From NCBI RefSeq assembly GCF_021029445.1, contig NZ_CP072610.1:3038001-3102000 (forward strand): a stretch of 64,000 nucleotides of DNA, in the 5' to 3' direction. Positions 1 to 8,975 of the stretch are shown piece by piece (the first letter of the stretch is position 1; each line of letters begins with the position of its first letter). Both the position numbers and the translations under genes were made by a program. This DNA is from Pseudomonas wenzhouensis (GTDB lineage Bacteria > Pseudomonadota > Gammaproteobacteria > Pseudomonadales > Pseudomonadaceae). A model generated the notes under the pieces. The model had not been told where the DNA came from. It saw nothing but the letters and a program-made list of their open reading frames with translations, and ran no database searches.

Positions 1-824
1 CCATGCACGATGTTCTTCAGCGCACCCTTGCCAGGTGCAGTGAGAACGACGCGATCGACGCCCGGGCAGGCCAGGTGCTGGCCCAGACCCTCGGCGTCAC
101 GCCATACACCGGTGTTGTCCACCAGCAGTGCGTTCTTGATGCCGTACTGGGTGTAGTCGACTTCCTTCGGGTCCTTGGCGTAGATCACCTGAATCAGGTT
201 GCCGTTGGCCGTAAGGGTGTTGTTCTCTTCATCGATGGTGATGGTGCCGTTGAACTTGCCATGCACCGAGTCACGACGCAGCAGGCTGGCACGCTTGACC
301 AGATCATTGCTGGCGCCCTTGCGCACGACGATGGCACGCAGACGCAGGCCGTCACCGCCACCGGTCTTCTCGATCAGGATGCGCGCCAGCAGGCGGCCGA
401 TACGGCCGAAACCGTAGAGCACCACGTCAGTGCCTTCACGGCCTGCACCGTTCTGCTTGCCGACTACATCGGCCAGCTCGTCCTTGACGAACTGCTCGAC
501 AGCGCGACCAGCACCTTCGGCCTTGAACTTGGCAACCAGCTTGCCCAGGTCCACGGAGGCGGCGCCCAGCTTGAGCTCGCTCATGGCCTTGAGCATGGGG
601 AAGGTGTCGTGCACCGACAGCTCGGTTTCTTCAGCCAGGCGGTGACGGGCGAAACGGTGAGCCTTGAGGATGTCGATGACCGAACGGTTGATCAGGCCGC
701 GGCCGTAGATCGAGGTCACCACATTGTTGTTGCGATAGAGCTGACCAATCAGCGGAATCATCGCTTCCGCGAGAGCTTCACGATCTATCCATTCACCGAG
801 ACACTGGTCGGGCTTCTGAGTCAC
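1..824 (-). CDS. gap: Glyceraldehyde-3-phosphate dehydrogenase, long Pseudomonas type (partial, 3' end off window)
   Basis: NAD(P)-dependent GAPDH interconverting glyceraldehyde-3-phosphate and 1,3-bisphosphoglycerate in the cytosol. The visible N-terminal ~275 residues include an extension of roughly 120 residues (LGEWIDREALAEAMIPLIGQ...) before the nucleotide-binding start VVLYGFGRIGRLLARIL; this extension is typical of the PA3001-type enzyme. The catalytic Cys half lies beyond the window edge. I chose the GTG start at 824 because a GGAAGG Shine-Dalgarno lies 8 nt upstream; an in-frame ATG at 842 has no such site. It is divergent from mfd, as in P. aeruginosa. Family assignment is confident; cofactor preference and physiological direction cannot be read here. 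Confidence 0.9.
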   Translation of the reverse strand, partial: MTQKPDQCLGEWIDREALAEAMIPLIGQLYRNNNVVTSIYGRGLINRSVIDILKAHRFARHRLAEETELSVHDTFPMLKAMSELKLGAASVDLGKLVAKFKAEGAGRAVEQFVKDELADVVGKQNGAGREGTDVVLYGFGRIGRLLARILIEKTGGGDGLRLRAIVVRKGASNDLVKRASLLRRDSVHGKFNGTITIDEENNTLTANGNLIQVIYAKDPKEVDYTQYGIKNALLVDNTGVWRDAEGLGQHLACPGVDRVVLTAPGKGALKNIVH

Positions 825-973
825 GGGCAGTACCTTCCACATGTAGGGGCTGAAAAAAGGGGCTACATTATGACGGCGTGCGCTCGTGGGAGCAATGCGC
901 GCCTGTCGTGACTGACATTGACCAGCAAGCCCCGCTACAATTCCCGGCCCTTCGTAATGATCGTGAGCCGCCC

Positions 974-3900
974 GTGTCCGTACTGCGTCTTCCGTCTCTG
1001 CCGGCCAGCGCCGGCAAACAGCAATGGGGCAATCTGCCCGGCGCCGCCCTCTCTCTGGCGATAGCCGAAGCGGCCAGCAATGCCGGGCGCTTCACCCTGG
1101 TATTGACCGAGGGCAGCCAGAGCGCCGAGCGCCTGCAGGAAGAACTGGCCTTCTTCGCCCCGGACCTGCCGGTGCTGCATTTCCCCGACTGGGAAACCCT
1201 GCCCTACGACGTCTTCTCGCCCCACCAGGACATCATCTCCCAGCGTATCGCCGCGCTGTACCGGCTACCGCAACTGAGCCGCGGCATTCTCGTAGTGCCG
1301 ATCGCGACTGCCCTACACCGCCTGGCGCCGAAGCGCTTCCTGCTGGGTAGCAGCCTGGTGCTGGACGTGGGCCAGAAACTGGATGTGGAGCAGATGCGCA
1401 CGCGTCTGGAGGCCGCCGGCTACCGCTGCGTCGATACAGTGTACGAACATGGCGAGTTCGCCGTGCGCGGCGCGCTGATCGACCTCTTCCCCATGGGCAG
1501 CGAGGTGCCCTACCGCATCGATCTGTTCGACGACGAGATCGAGACCCTGCGCACCTTCGACCCGGAAAACCAGCGCTCGGTGGACAAGGTCGAGTCGATC
1601 CGCCTGTTGCCGGCGCGTGAGTTTCCACTGGAGAAAAAAGCTGTCACCGATTTCCGCGGGCGCTTTCGCGAACGTTTCGACGTCGATTTTCGCCGCTGCC
1701 CGATCTATCAGGACCTGTCCTCGGGCATCACCCCAGCCGGCATCGAGTACTACCTGCCGCTGTTCTTCGAGGAAACCGGCACCCTGTTCGACTACCTGCC
1801 GGGCGACACCCAGGTGTTCTCCCTGCCCGGCATCGAGAAGGCCGCCGAGCAGTTCTGGCAGGATGCGCGCAACCGCTACGAGGACCGCCGGGTCGACCCC
1901 GAGCGCCCGCTGCTGCCACCTGCAGACATTTTCCTGCCGGTGGAGGACTGCTTCGCCCGCCTGAAGAGCTGGCCGCGCGTGGTGGTCAACCAGGACGACA
2001 TCGAAGCCGGTGTCGGCCAGACCCGCTTCGACGCGCGCGCCCTACCCGACCTGGCAATTCAGGCCAAGGCCGGCGAGCCGCTGGCGGCGCTGCGTCGCTT
2101 CATCGAGGAATACCAGGGCCGCGTGCTGTTCTGCGCGGAATCCGCCGGTCGCCGCGAAGTGCTGCTGGAACTGCTCGCCCGCCTCAAGCTCAAGCCGAAG
2201 GAAGTCGACGGCTGGCCGGCGTTCGTCGAAAGCGGCGAACGCCTGAATATCTGCGTCGCGCCTCTGGATGAAGGCCTGCTGCTCGACCAACTGGCGCTGA
2301 TCCCGGAGAACCCGCTGTTCGGCCAGCGCGTGATGCAGCGTCGTCGTCGCGAGAAAGGCCGCGAAGGCGGCGACAACGTGATCAAGAACCTCACCGAACT
2401 GCGCGAAGGCGCGCCGGTGGTGCATATCGATCACGGCGTCGGCCGCTACCTGGGCCTGGTGACCATGGAGTTCGACGGCCAGGCCGCTGAATTTCTCGCC
2501 TTGCAGTACGCCGACGAGGCCAAGCTCTATGTGCCGGTAGCCAGCCTGCACCTGATCGCCCGCTACAGCGGCAGCGACGACGCCCTGGCCCCACTGCACC
2601 GCCTCGGCTCGGAAGTCTGGCAAAAGGCCAAGCGCAAGGCCGCCGAGCAGGTGCGCGACGTCGCCGCCGAACTGCTCGACATCTACGCCCGCCGCGCCGC
2701 CCGCGAAGGCTTCGCCTTCCAGGACCCGGCCGTCGACTACGCCACCTTCAGCGCCGGCTTCCCCTTCGAGGAAACCCCGGATCAGCAGGCCGCCATCGAC
2801 GCCGTGCGCAGCGACATGCTCGCCGGCAAGCCCATGGATCGCCTGGTCTGTGGCGACGTCGGCTTCGGCAAGACCGAGGTGGCCATGCGCGCTGCCTTCA
2901 TCGCCGTGCACAGCGGCAAGCAGGTGGCGGTGCTGGTGCCCACCACCCTGCTCGCCCAGCAGCACTACAACAGCTTCCGCGACCGCTTCGCCGACTGGCC
3001 GGTGAAGGTCGAGGTGATGAGCCGCTTCAAGAGCGCCAAGGAAGTCGAAGGCGCCGTGCAGCAACTGGCTGAAGGCAAGGTGGATATCGTCATCGGCACG
3101 CACAAGCTGCTGCAGGAGGATGTGAAATTCCACAACCTGGGCCTGGTGATCATCGACGAGGAACACCGTTTCGGCGTGCGCCAGAAGGAGCAGCTCAAGG
3201 CGCTGCGCAGCGAAGTCGACATCCTCACCCTCACCGCCACGCCGATCCCGCGCACCCTGAACATGGCCGTGGCCGGCATGCGTGACCTGTCGATCATCGC
3301 CACGCCGCCGGCGCGACGCCTGTCGGTTCGCACCTTCGTCATGGAAGAGAACAAGCCGACCATCAAGGAAGCGCTGCTGCGCGAACTGCTGCGCGGCGGC
3401 CAGGTGTACTACCTGCACAACGATGTGAAGACCATCGATAAATGCGCCGCCGACCTGGCCGAACTGGTGCCCGAGGCGCGCATCGGCATTGGCCACGGGC
3501 AGATGCGCGAGCGCGATCTCGAACAGGTGATGAGCGACTTCTACCACAAGCGCTTCAACGTGCTGGTAGCCTCGACCATCATCGAAACCGGCATCGACGT
3601 ACCCAGCGCCAACACCATCATCATCGAGCGCGCCGACAAGTTCGGCCTGGCCCAGCTGCACCAACTGCGCGGCCGTGTCGGTCGTAGCCACCACCAGGCC
3701 TACGCCTACCTGCTCACACCGCCGCGCAAGAGCATGACCGAGGATGCGCAGAAGCGCCTGGAAGCCATCGCCGGCGCGCAGGATCTCGGCGCCGGCTTCA
3801 TTCTCGCCACGCACGATCTGGAAATCCGTGGCGCCGGCGAACTGCTCGGCGACGGCCAGAGCGGGCAAATCCAGGCCGTCGGCTTCACCCTGTACATGGA

Positions 3901-4411
3901 AATGCTCGAGCGCGCGGTCAAGGCCATCCAGAAAGGCGAACAGCCCAACCTCGACCAGCCACTGGGCGGCGGCCCGGAAATCAACCTGCGCGTGCCGGCG
4001 CTGATCCCCGAGGACTACCTGCCCGACGTGCATGCTCGTCTGATTCTCTATAAGCGCATCGCCAACGCCAGCGACGAGGATGGCCTGAAGGAGCTACAGG
4101 TGGAGTTGATCGACCGCTTCGGCTTGCTGCCGGAGCCAACCAAGAACCTGATGCGCCTGACCCTGCTCAAACTGCAGGCCGACAAGCTGGGCATCAGCAA
4201 GGTCGACGCCGGCCCGCAGGGCGGGCGCATCGAGTTCGCCGCAGAGACCTGCGTCGACCCGCTGACCCTGATCAAGCTGATCCAGGCCCAGCCGAAACGC
4301 TACAAGTTCGAAGGCGCCACTGTCTTCAAGATCCAGGTACCGATGGAGCGCGCGGAAGAACGCTTCAACACCCTGGAAGCCCTGTTCGAGCGCCTCGCGC
4401 CCACCACCTGA
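974..4411 (+). CDS. mfd: Transcription-repair coupling factor Mfd
   Basis: ATP-dependent DNA translocase that displaces RNA polymerase stalled at lesions and recruits UvrA. The 1145-residue product shows the UvrB-homology N-terminus (FPDWETLPYDVFSPHQDIISQR region), the RNAP-interacting domain (VVHIDHGVGRYLGL), then RecG-like helicase domains with Walker A GDVGFGKTEVAMR, the DEEHRFGVRQKEQ box, TATPIPRTL and the QLRGRVGRS motif. I start at GTG 974, giving the family N-terminus VSVLRLPSLPASAGK; the frame stays open back to an ATG at 878 but that extension (RSWEQCAPVV...) is not family-like and the length without it matches the usual ~1148 residues. An 11-nt gap separates it from the CsiV-like gene, suggesting co-transcription. 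Confidence 0.96.
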   Translation: MSVLRLPSLPASAGKQQWGNLPGAALSLAIAEAASNAGRFTLVLTEGSQSAERLQEELAFFAPDLPVLHFPDWETLPYDVFSPHQDIISQRIAALYRLPQLSRGILVVPIATALHRLAPKRFLLGSSLVLDVGQKLDVEQMRTRLEAAGYRCVDTVYEHGEFAVRGALIDLFPMGSEVPYRIDLFDDEIETLRTFDPENQRSVDKVESIRLLPAREFPLEKKAVTDFRGRFRERFDVDFRRCPIYQDLSSGITPAGIEYYLPLFFEETGTLFDYLPGDTQVFSLPGIEKAAEQFWQDARNRYEDRRVDPERPLLPPADIFLPVEDCFARLKSWPRVVVNQDDIEAGVGQTRFDARALPDLAIQAKAGEPLAALRRFIEEYQGRVLFCAESAGRREVLLELLARLKLKPKEVDGWPAFVESGERLNICVAPLDEGLLLDQLALIPENPLFGQRVMQRRRREKGREGGDNVIKNLTELREGAPVVHIDHGVGRYLGLVTMEFDGQAAEFLALQYADEAKLYVPVASLHLIARYSGSDDALAPLHRLGSEVWQKAKRKAAEQVRDVAAELLDIYARRAAREGFAFQDPAVDYATFSAGFPFEETPDQQAAIDAVRSDMLAGKPMDRLVCGDVGFGKTEVAMRAAFIAVHSGKQVAVLVPTTLLAQQHYNSFRDRFADWPVKVEVMSRFKSAKEVEGAVQQLAEGKVDIVIGTHKLLQEDVKFHNLGLVIIDEEHRFGVRQKEQLKALRSEVDILTLTATPIPRTLNMAVAGMRDLSIIATPPARRLSVRTFVMEENKPTIKEALLRELLRGGQVYYLHNDVKTIDKCAADLAELVPEARIGIGHGQMRERDLEQVMSDFYHKRFNVLVASTIIETGIDVPSANTIIIERADKFGLAQLHQLRGRVGRSHHQAYAYLLTPPRKSMTEDAQKRLEAIAGAQDLGAGFILATHDLEIRGAGELLGDGQSGQIQAVGFTLYMEMLERAVKAIQKGEQPNLDQPLGGGPEINLRVPALIPEDYLPDVHARLILYKRIANASDEDGLKELQVELIDRFGLLPEPTKNLMRLTLLKLQADKLGISKVDAGPQGGRIEFAAETCVDPLTLIKLIQAQPKRYKFEGATVFKIQVPMERAEERFNTLEALFERLAPTT

Positions 4412-4422
4412 AGGACTCTCCC

Positions 4423-4947
4423 ATGACGCGCCCACTGCACCTGATTGCCCTGCTGCTCTGCCTGCTCGCACCGAGCGCCTTCGCCGAACGCCTGTACCAG
4501 GTCGAACTGCTGGTATTCCGCCAGGCCGGGGATGCGGTCATCGCACCGAAAATCGCGCCGGACGACTGGGCCGGCACCGCCCTGCCAATCGCCGGCAGCG
4601 AACGCCCCACCAGTCTCGATAATGAAGCCGCCAAACTCAATCCGGGCAACGGCTATCAGGTGCTGCTGCACAAGGCCTGGAGCCAGACACTGAGCAGCAC
4701 GCCAAGCCGCGTCGCGGTCAGCAGTGGCGAGGCGCACCTGGGCCACTATCCGGTCGAAGGCACCCTCGCCTTCACCCAGGATCGCTTTGCCGATCTGGAT
4801 CTGGAACTGTGGATCAATCGCTTCAGCGCTGACGGTCTGCTGGAAAGCAGCGAGCACATGAAAGTCGCCCAGCGCCTGAAGGACAACAGCCTGACCTATC
4901 TGGATCATGGCAGCCTGGGCGCACTGGTACGCATCAGCCCGCTTTGA
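4423..4947 (+). CDS. CsiV-family exported protein
   Basis: A 174-residue protein with a clear signal peptide (LIALLLCLLAPSAFA followed by E) and the N-terminal YQVELLVFRQ pattern of the CsiV family (Pfam PF10972, peptidoglycan-associated proteins described in Shewanella). It is the PA3003 equivalent immediately after mfd, 11 nt downstream with a GGA-type ribosome site, and is convergent with nagZ. In Pseudomonas its role is unproven. The sequence shows no catalytic motif, so periplasmic binding or a structural role is the inference. Confidence 0.75.
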   Translation: MTRPLHLIALLLCLLAPSAFAERLYQVELLVFRQAGDAVIAPKIAPDDWAGTALPIAGSERPTSLDNEAAKLNPGNGYQVLLHKAWSQTLSSTPSRVAVSSGEAHLGHYPVEGTLAFTQDRFADLDLELWINRFSADGLLESSEHMKVAQRLKDNSLTYLDHGSLGALVRISPL

Positions 4948-4970
4948 GCGAGCCGCTTACGCTTATTGCC

Positions 4971-5969
4971 TCAGTCAATCAGTTGTGCAGCCCTGAGCGC
5001 CGCAACAGCCGCCGACCAGCGCGGTACCTGGCGGTAATCGGTGCAGGCATGCACACGCCCACGCATGCGCTGCAGGCGCTCAGCTGGCCTGACCTGCAGG
5101 CGCTGCAGTGCGCTGAGGGCCAGTTCGGCTGAGCCCCGGTCGTTGCATACCAGGCCCATGTCACAGCCGGCTGCGAGGGCCGCCTCGATACGCTTGCCGG
5201 CATCGCCGACCACATGCGCTCCAGTCATGGACAGGTCATCGCTGAAGATCACGCCGTCGAAACCCAACTCACCGCGCAGGATGTCCTGCAGCCAGCGACG
5301 GGAGAAGCCCGCTGGCTGCTCATCGACCTGCGGATAGATGACATGCGCCGGCATCACCGCATCGAGCGTGCTCGCCAGGTGCTTGAATGGCTGCATGTCG
5401 CAGGCACGAATCTCATCGAGACTGCGCTCGTCAACCGGGATTGCAACGTGGGAATCGGCCTCGGCCCAACCATGCCCGGGGAAGTGCTTACCGGTCGCCG
5501 CCATACCCGCCTGATGCATGCCACGAATGAACGCGGCAGCCAGCGTGGTGGCCCGCTGCGGATCCCCCTCGAAGGCGCGGCTGCCAACCACCGCACTGCG
5601 CTGGTGGTCAAGATCCAGCACCGGGGCGAAACTCAGATCCAGCCCAACCGCCAGCACCTCGGTCGCCATCAGCCAGCCGCACTGCTCGGCCAGCGCTTCG
5701 GCGTTGTGGTTATCGGCAATCGCACGCATCGCCGGCAGCCGCAGAAAACCCTGACGCAGCCGCTGAACCCGGCCGCCCTCCTGATCCACCGCCAGCAGCA
5801 GATCCGGGCGCACGGCGCGAATGCTCTGGCACAGCTCGCGCACCTGGGGCGACGATTCGATGTTGCGGGCAAAAATGATCAGACCGCCCACTTCGGGCTG
5901 GCGCAGCATCTGGCGATCCTCGGCAGTCAGCCAGGTACCGGCGATGTCCATCATCAAAGAGCCTTGCAT
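4971..5969 (-). CDS. nagZ: Beta-N-acetylglucosaminidase NagZ
   Basis: Cytosolic GH3 hydrolase removing GlcNAc from GlcNAc-anhydroMurNAc peptides during peptidoglycan recycling; in Pseudomonas its product feeds the AmpR/AmpC signal. The sequence has the GH3 landmarks: AVDQEGGRVQRLR, GKHFPGHGWAEADSH (mobile-loop His and Asp) and VIFSDDLSM with the nucleophile Asp. The 332-residue length fits the family. The start at 5969 (MQGSLMMDIAG) matches known NagZ N-termini and has AAGGAA upstream; a longer frame to 6017 runs into the preceding gene. It lies 11 nt after the YkuD gene on the same strand, so the two are probably co-transcribed. The S-methyl-5'-thioinosine phosphorylase gene (PA3004) that I recall between mfd/PA3003 and nagZ in P. 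aeruginosa is absent here. Confidence 0.96.
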   Translation of the reverse strand: MQGSLMMDIAGTWLTAEDRQMLRQPEVGGLIIFARNIESSPQVRELCQSIRAVRPDLLLAVDQEGGRVQRLRQGFLRLPAMRAIADNHNAEALAEQCGWLMATEVLAVGLDLSFAPVLDLDHQRSAVVGSRAFEGDPQRATTLAAAFIRGMHQAGMAATGKHFPGHGWAEADSHVAIPVDERSLDEIRACDMQPFKHLASTLDAVMPAHVIYPQVDEQPAGFSRRWLQDILRGELGFDGVIFSDDLSMTGAHVVGDAGKRIEAALAAGCDMGLVCNDRGSAELALSALQRLQVRPAERLQRMRGRVHACTDYRQVPRWSAAVAALRAAQLID

Positions 5970-5980
5970 GAAGCTATTCC

Positions 5981-6508
5981 TTATTTGAAATCCTGGTTTG
6001 CCGCCCACTGCGAACACGGCGCCTCATCGATGCGCACCTTGCAGTGATGCGGGACGCGGTCGAAGAGCATCAGCATGTCCGCGTTACGCAAACGGATGCA
6101 GCCATGGGACAACGGCTCGCCCATGGGTTCCGTATCCGGCGTGCCATGCAGATAGATGTAGCGGCGGAAGGTATCGACCTCACCCATACGGTTGCGCCCG
6201 GGCTCGAGACCGCTTAGCCAGAGAATGCGGGTGAGAATCCAGTCGCGGCCTGGAAACTGCTCATGCAACTGCGGCGACCAGACCTCGCCCGTCCAGCGAC
6301 GGCCGCGCAGCACCGCAGCCACAGGCAAACCGGCGCCAATCCTCGCGCGCACCTGATGCAGCCCACGCGGCGTACAGCCCGAGCCGTTACGCTCACCGGG
6401 GCCATTGAGTGCAGTGGAAACGGGCAGACGCAACTTCAGTTGCCCGCCAGTGAAACCGTAGAGCGCCTGATCGGCGATGGAGATATGCAGGAGATCGAGT
6501 TCGGCCAT
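5981..6508 (-). CDS. YkuD-fold L,D-transpeptidase/L,D-carboxypeptidase without signal peptide
   Basis: A 175-residue protein with the YkuD catalytic signature YLHGTPDTEP...SHGCIRLRNAD, including the nucleophile Cys and its His. The N-terminus (MAELDLLHISIADQALYGF) has no signal sequence or membrane segment, so the protein is predicted to be cytosolic, unlike classical periplasmic L,D-transpeptidases. It lies directly upstream of nagZ, a peptidoglycan-recycling gene, with an 11-nt gap. ElsL of Acinetobacter is a known cytosolic YkuD protein acting as an L,D-carboxypeptidase in recycling; by analogy this enzyme may trim the terminal D-Ala of recycled tetrapeptides. That activity is inference; the fold assignment is firm. 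Confidence 0.85.
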   Translation of the reverse strand: MAELDLLHISIADQALYGFTGGQLKLRLPVSTALNGPGERNGSGCTPRGLHQVRARIGAGLPVAAVLRGRRWTGEVWSPQLHEQFPGRDWILTRILWLSGLEPGRNRMGEVDTFRRYIYLHGTPDTEPMGEPLSHGCIRLRNADMLMLFDRVPHHCKVRIDEAPCSQWAANQDFK

Positions 6509-6557
6509 GGGCCGCTAGCTTAGCCGAAGGCTGCACCCAAGCCCACCGGCTGATCGC

Positions 6558-7265
6558 TCAGACCTTGGGTGCCGTGCCTGGCGTCTTGCTGCGCGGCTTG
6601 AGTTGCGCAGTGGCCAGCGCCGGGTCGTTGACCCCGGTTTCCGAACGCATACCGGCTGCCAGGAACGGCACCATCATGCGCATCACCTGCTCGATCGAGG
6701 TGTTGACGCCGAAATCCGTCTCCGCCATGGCGCGCAAGGCCTTGATCCCGGACATGCTGAAGGCTGCCGCCCCCAGCATGAAGTGCACGCGCCAGAACAG
6801 TTCCAGCGGCGGAATGCGCGGCGCCGCCTCATGCACCAGCAGCATGTAGCGGCGGAACACCTTGCCGTAAACTTCTTCCAGGTATTTACGCAGATGCCCC
6901 TGGCTCTGACTGAACGCCAGACCGAGCAGACGCATGAAGATCGACAGGTCATTGCCACTGCGAGGCTTCACCGCCAGCGCCTGCTCGACCAGCAACTCCA
7001 GCAACTCCTCCAGCGAGAACTGCGTGTCGGACTTGGCCTGACGACGATCCAGTTCTTTCTCAAGGCTGGCGCAAAATGGCCCGAGAAAACGCGAGAAGAC
7101 AGCCTGAATCAGCGCCTTCTTCGAACCGAAGTGGTAATTGACGGCTGCCAGATTGACCCCAGCCTTGCTGGTAATCAGACGCAGCGAGGTCTCTGCGAAG
7201 CCTTTTTCCGCGAACAGCTGTTCCGCAGCATCGAGAATGCGTTCAACGGTTTCCGACTGAGCCAT
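6558..7265 (-). CDS. psrA: TetR-family regulator PsrA
   Basis: A 235-residue TetR-type transcription factor. The N-terminal helix-turn-helix ([22 protein letters not shown]...[21 protein letters not shown]) is almost textbook PsrA, the Pseudomonas sensor of long-chain fatty acyl signals controlling fadBA, rpoS and its own gene. The C-terminal ~150 residues form the ligand and dimer domain. It is divergent from lexA, as in P. aeruginosa (PA3006/PA3007). Two palindromes resembling the known PsrA operator lie just upstream (7280-7306), consistent with autoregulation. The fadBA operon, a classical target, lies 5.3 kb away in this window. Confidence 0.93.
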   Translation of the reverse strand: MAQSETVERILDAAEQLFAEKGFAETSLRLITSKAGVNLAAVNYHFGSKKALIQAVFSRFLGPFCASLEKELDRRQAKSDTQFSLEELLELLVEQALAVKPRSGNDLSIFMRLLGLAFSQSQGHLRKYLEEVYGKVFRRYMLLVHEAAPRIPPLELFWRVHFMLGAAAFSMSGIKALRAMAETDFGVNTSIEQVMRMMVPFLAAGMRSETGVNDPALATAQLKPRSKTPGTAPKV

Positions 7266-7279
7266 GAGTTCTCACCTGA

Positions 7280-7306
7280 CAAACACTCGTTTGAAACATA
7301 CGTTTC
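7280..7306. promoter_or_regulatory. Two abutting PsrA-like operators upstream of psrA
   Basis: CAAAC-ACTC-GTTTG at 7280-7293 abuts GAAAC-ATAC-GTTTC at 7293-7306; they share the base G7293. Both fit the published PsrA consensus [G/C]AAAC-N2-4-GTTT[G/C]. They lie 15-41 nt before the psrA start codon, where binding would block the gene's own transcription. Confidence 0.75.
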
Positions 7307-7449
7307 AGCCTGCTTGATTGTCAAGCCGCATGAGCCGTCTTTTGGCTGGCCGGTCACAGCTAACAGCAAGCAAAGACGCCGATTACCCGCAACAGGTAAC
7401 ACAGCAAACGGCATAGGCTTGAAAAATGGTCGTTGCCAAGCACTCTTTA

Positions 7450-7484
7450 CTGTATATAATTCCAGTCACTGTATAAAAAGACAG
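7450..7484. promoter_or_regulatory. Two LexA (SOS) boxes upstream of lexA
   Basis: CTGTATATAATTCCAG at 7450-7465 and CTGTATAAAAAGACAG at 7469-7484 both fit CTG-N10-CAG, separated by 3 nt. The second ends 9 nt before the lexA ATG. Tandem boxes at lexA are typical of gammaproteobacteria and imply tight SOS autoregulation of lexA-sulA. Confidence 0.93.
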
Positions 7485-7493
7485 AGCCCAGCC

Positions 7494-8108
7494 ATGCTGA
7501 AACTGACGCCACGCCAAGCCGAGATTCTCGCTTTCATCAAACGCTGCCTGGAAGACAACGGCTACCCTCCCACCCGTGCGGAAATCGCTCAGGAACTGGG
7601 GTTCAAGTCACCCAACGCCGCAGAAGAACACCTCAAGGCCCTCGCCCGCAAGGGTGCCATCGAGATGACGCCAGGCGCTTCGCGCGGCATCCGCATTCCC
7701 GGCTTCGAAACTGGCGCAGCAAACGAGGACGAAGGCCTGCCGGTGATTGGCCGCGTCGCAGCCGGCGCGCCGATTCTCGCCCAGCAACACGTCGAGGAAT
7801 CCTGCCAGATCAACCCCGCCTTCTTTCAACCCAAAGCCGACTATCTGTTGCGCGTACGCGGCATGAGCATGAAGGACATCGGTATTTTCGATGGTGATCT
7901 GCTCGCCGTACACACCACCCGCGAAGCACGCAACGGCCAGATCGTCGTCGCCCGTATCGATGACGAAGTGACGGTCAAACGTTTCAAACGCGAGGGCAAC
8001 AAGGTCTGGCTGATTGCCGAAAATCCCGAGTTTGCCCCGATCGAAGTGGACCTGGAACACCAGGATCTGATCATCGAAGGTTTGAGTGTCGGTGTAATCC
8101 GCCGCTGA
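7494..8108 (+). CDS. lexA: SOS repressor LexA
   Basis: A 204-residue repressor/autoprotease of the SOS regulon. The N-terminal winged helix [28 protein letters not shown] is followed by the cleavage site AAGAP (Ala-Gly), the catalytic Ser in GMSMKDIGI and the catalytic Lys in [11 protein letters not shown]. The open frame extends far upstream, but the start at 7494 gives the universal LexA N-terminus and sits just after the two LexA boxes. It is followed 9 nt later by sulA, forming the Pseudomonas lexA-sulA operon. Confidence 0.98.
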   Translation: MLKLTPRQAEILAFIKRCLEDNGYPPTRAEIAQELGFKSPNAAEEHLKALARKGAIEMTPGASRGIRIPGFETGAANEDEGLPVIGRVAAGAPILAQQHVEESCQINPAFFQPKADYLLRVRGMSMKDIGIFDGDLLAVHTTREARNGQIVVARIDDEVTVKRFKREGNKVWLIAENPEFAPIEVDLEHQDLIIEGLSVGVIRR

Positions 8109-8117
8109 GGAAACGCC

Positions 8118-8591
8118 ATGCACATGCAGCAGTCGTTCGAGCGCCCACAACTCCCACTTTTCGACGCGTTCCTTGGCCGAACGCCTGAAGAGCCGCTGCT
8201 AGCCACAAATGATATCCCGCGTGGCGAGGATGATCAGACGTTCAGTGAACTGGCTCTGCGTGGTGCCGCCGGCCACTGCCTGCACCTGCTGGCGCCGATT
8301 CTGCGTGAGCTGAGCCAGAATCAGGATGCACGCTGGCTGACCCTGGTGGCGCCACCCGCCAGCCTCACACAAAGCTGGCTACGCGATGCCGGCCTGAATC
8401 GTGAACGCATCCTACTGCTGCAGCCGCGACAAGGGCAAAGCGCTCTGGAGCTGGCTGAGGAGGCACTCAAACTGGGCCGCAGCCATACTGTGGTCAGTTG
8501 GCTGCATCCGGTCGAGCACAGCACGCGCCAACGCCTGGCGCACGCCGCCAATCTCGGCAGCGCGCAAAGCCTGAATATCAGCCTGGGCTAA
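8118..8591 (+). CDS. sulA: SOS cell-division inhibitor SulA
   Basis: A 157-residue homologue of SulA, which binds FtsZ and blocks septation during DNA damage. Recognisable segments are FSELALRGAAGHCLHLLAPILRELS, WLTLVAPP and the RILLLQPRQG...HTVVSWLHP RecA-like core. It is placed directly after lexA (9-nt gap), so it should be induced through the LexA boxes at 7450-7484. A strong intrinsic terminator follows at 8611. An alternative in-frame ATG two codons in (8124) is equally possible. Confidence 0.92.
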   Translation: MHMQQSFERPQLPLFDAFLGRTPEEPLLATNDIPRGEDDQTFSELALRGAAGHCLHLLAPILRELSQNQDARWLTLVAPPASLTQSWLRDAGLNRERILLLQPRQGQSALELAEEALKLGRSHTVVSWLHPVEHSTRQRLAHAANLGSAQSLNISLG

Positions 8592-8610
8592 AGGTGCATT
8601 CTCGCAAATA

Positions 8611-8639
8611 AAAACGGGGCTCCACTGGAGCCCCGTTTT
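8611..8639. terminator. Bidirectional intrinsic terminator between sulA and the small convergent gene
   Basis: AAAACGGGGCTCC-ACT-GGAGCCCCGTTTT is a perfect stem with A-tract and T-tract on both sides. It can terminate lexA-sulA rightward and the 8659-8895 gene leftward. Confidence 0.93.
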
Positions 8640-8658
8640 GCTTTGTGCCGTAGCAACG

Positions 8659-8895
8659 TCAGTGCAGGACGCGCGGCCCTTCTTCCTCGCTGCTGAAATC
8701 ACCTTCAGCCATGCGACCGGCCATCTGCACGCCGACATTGAGCATGGCCTTGGCCACTTCAATATGCTGGCCCTGCAGGAACGCCTTGGCATCGGCGGAG
8801 AAATCCAGAGTCACCAGTGCCTCTTCATCCTCTGCACGGCGCAGGGCAATACGCCCATCGGGCAGTTCGACGATTTCCAGAAAGGATGTAGGCAT
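8659..8895 (-). CDS. Small conserved acidic Pseudomonas protein (PA3009-like)
   Basis: A 78-residue acidic protein beginning MPTSFLEIVELPDGRIALRR, with a beta-rich start and a helical middle (FLQGQHIEVAKAMLNVGVQMAG). The position between sulA and the PA3010-like gene is conserved in Pseudomonas. No known catalytic motif, signal peptide or membrane segment is visible, so it is probably cytosolic. Function unknown. Codon use and conserved placement support a real gene. Confidence 0.8.
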   Translation of the reverse strand: MPTSFLEIVELPDGRIALRRAEDEEALVTLDFSADAKAFLQGQHIEVAKAMLNVGVQMAGRMAEGDFSSEEEGPRVLH

Positions 8896-8975
8896 GGCTC
8901 AGTCTCTGTGCAAAAACACGACATTGTAACAGTCCGCTGAGGTCATCCCCAGCCCACTGGTCCAGTTAAACCCAA

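Noticed and set aside
2042..4033. 663-codon open frame on the - strand opposite mfd
   Set aside because: Shadow of mfd; composition not protein-like.
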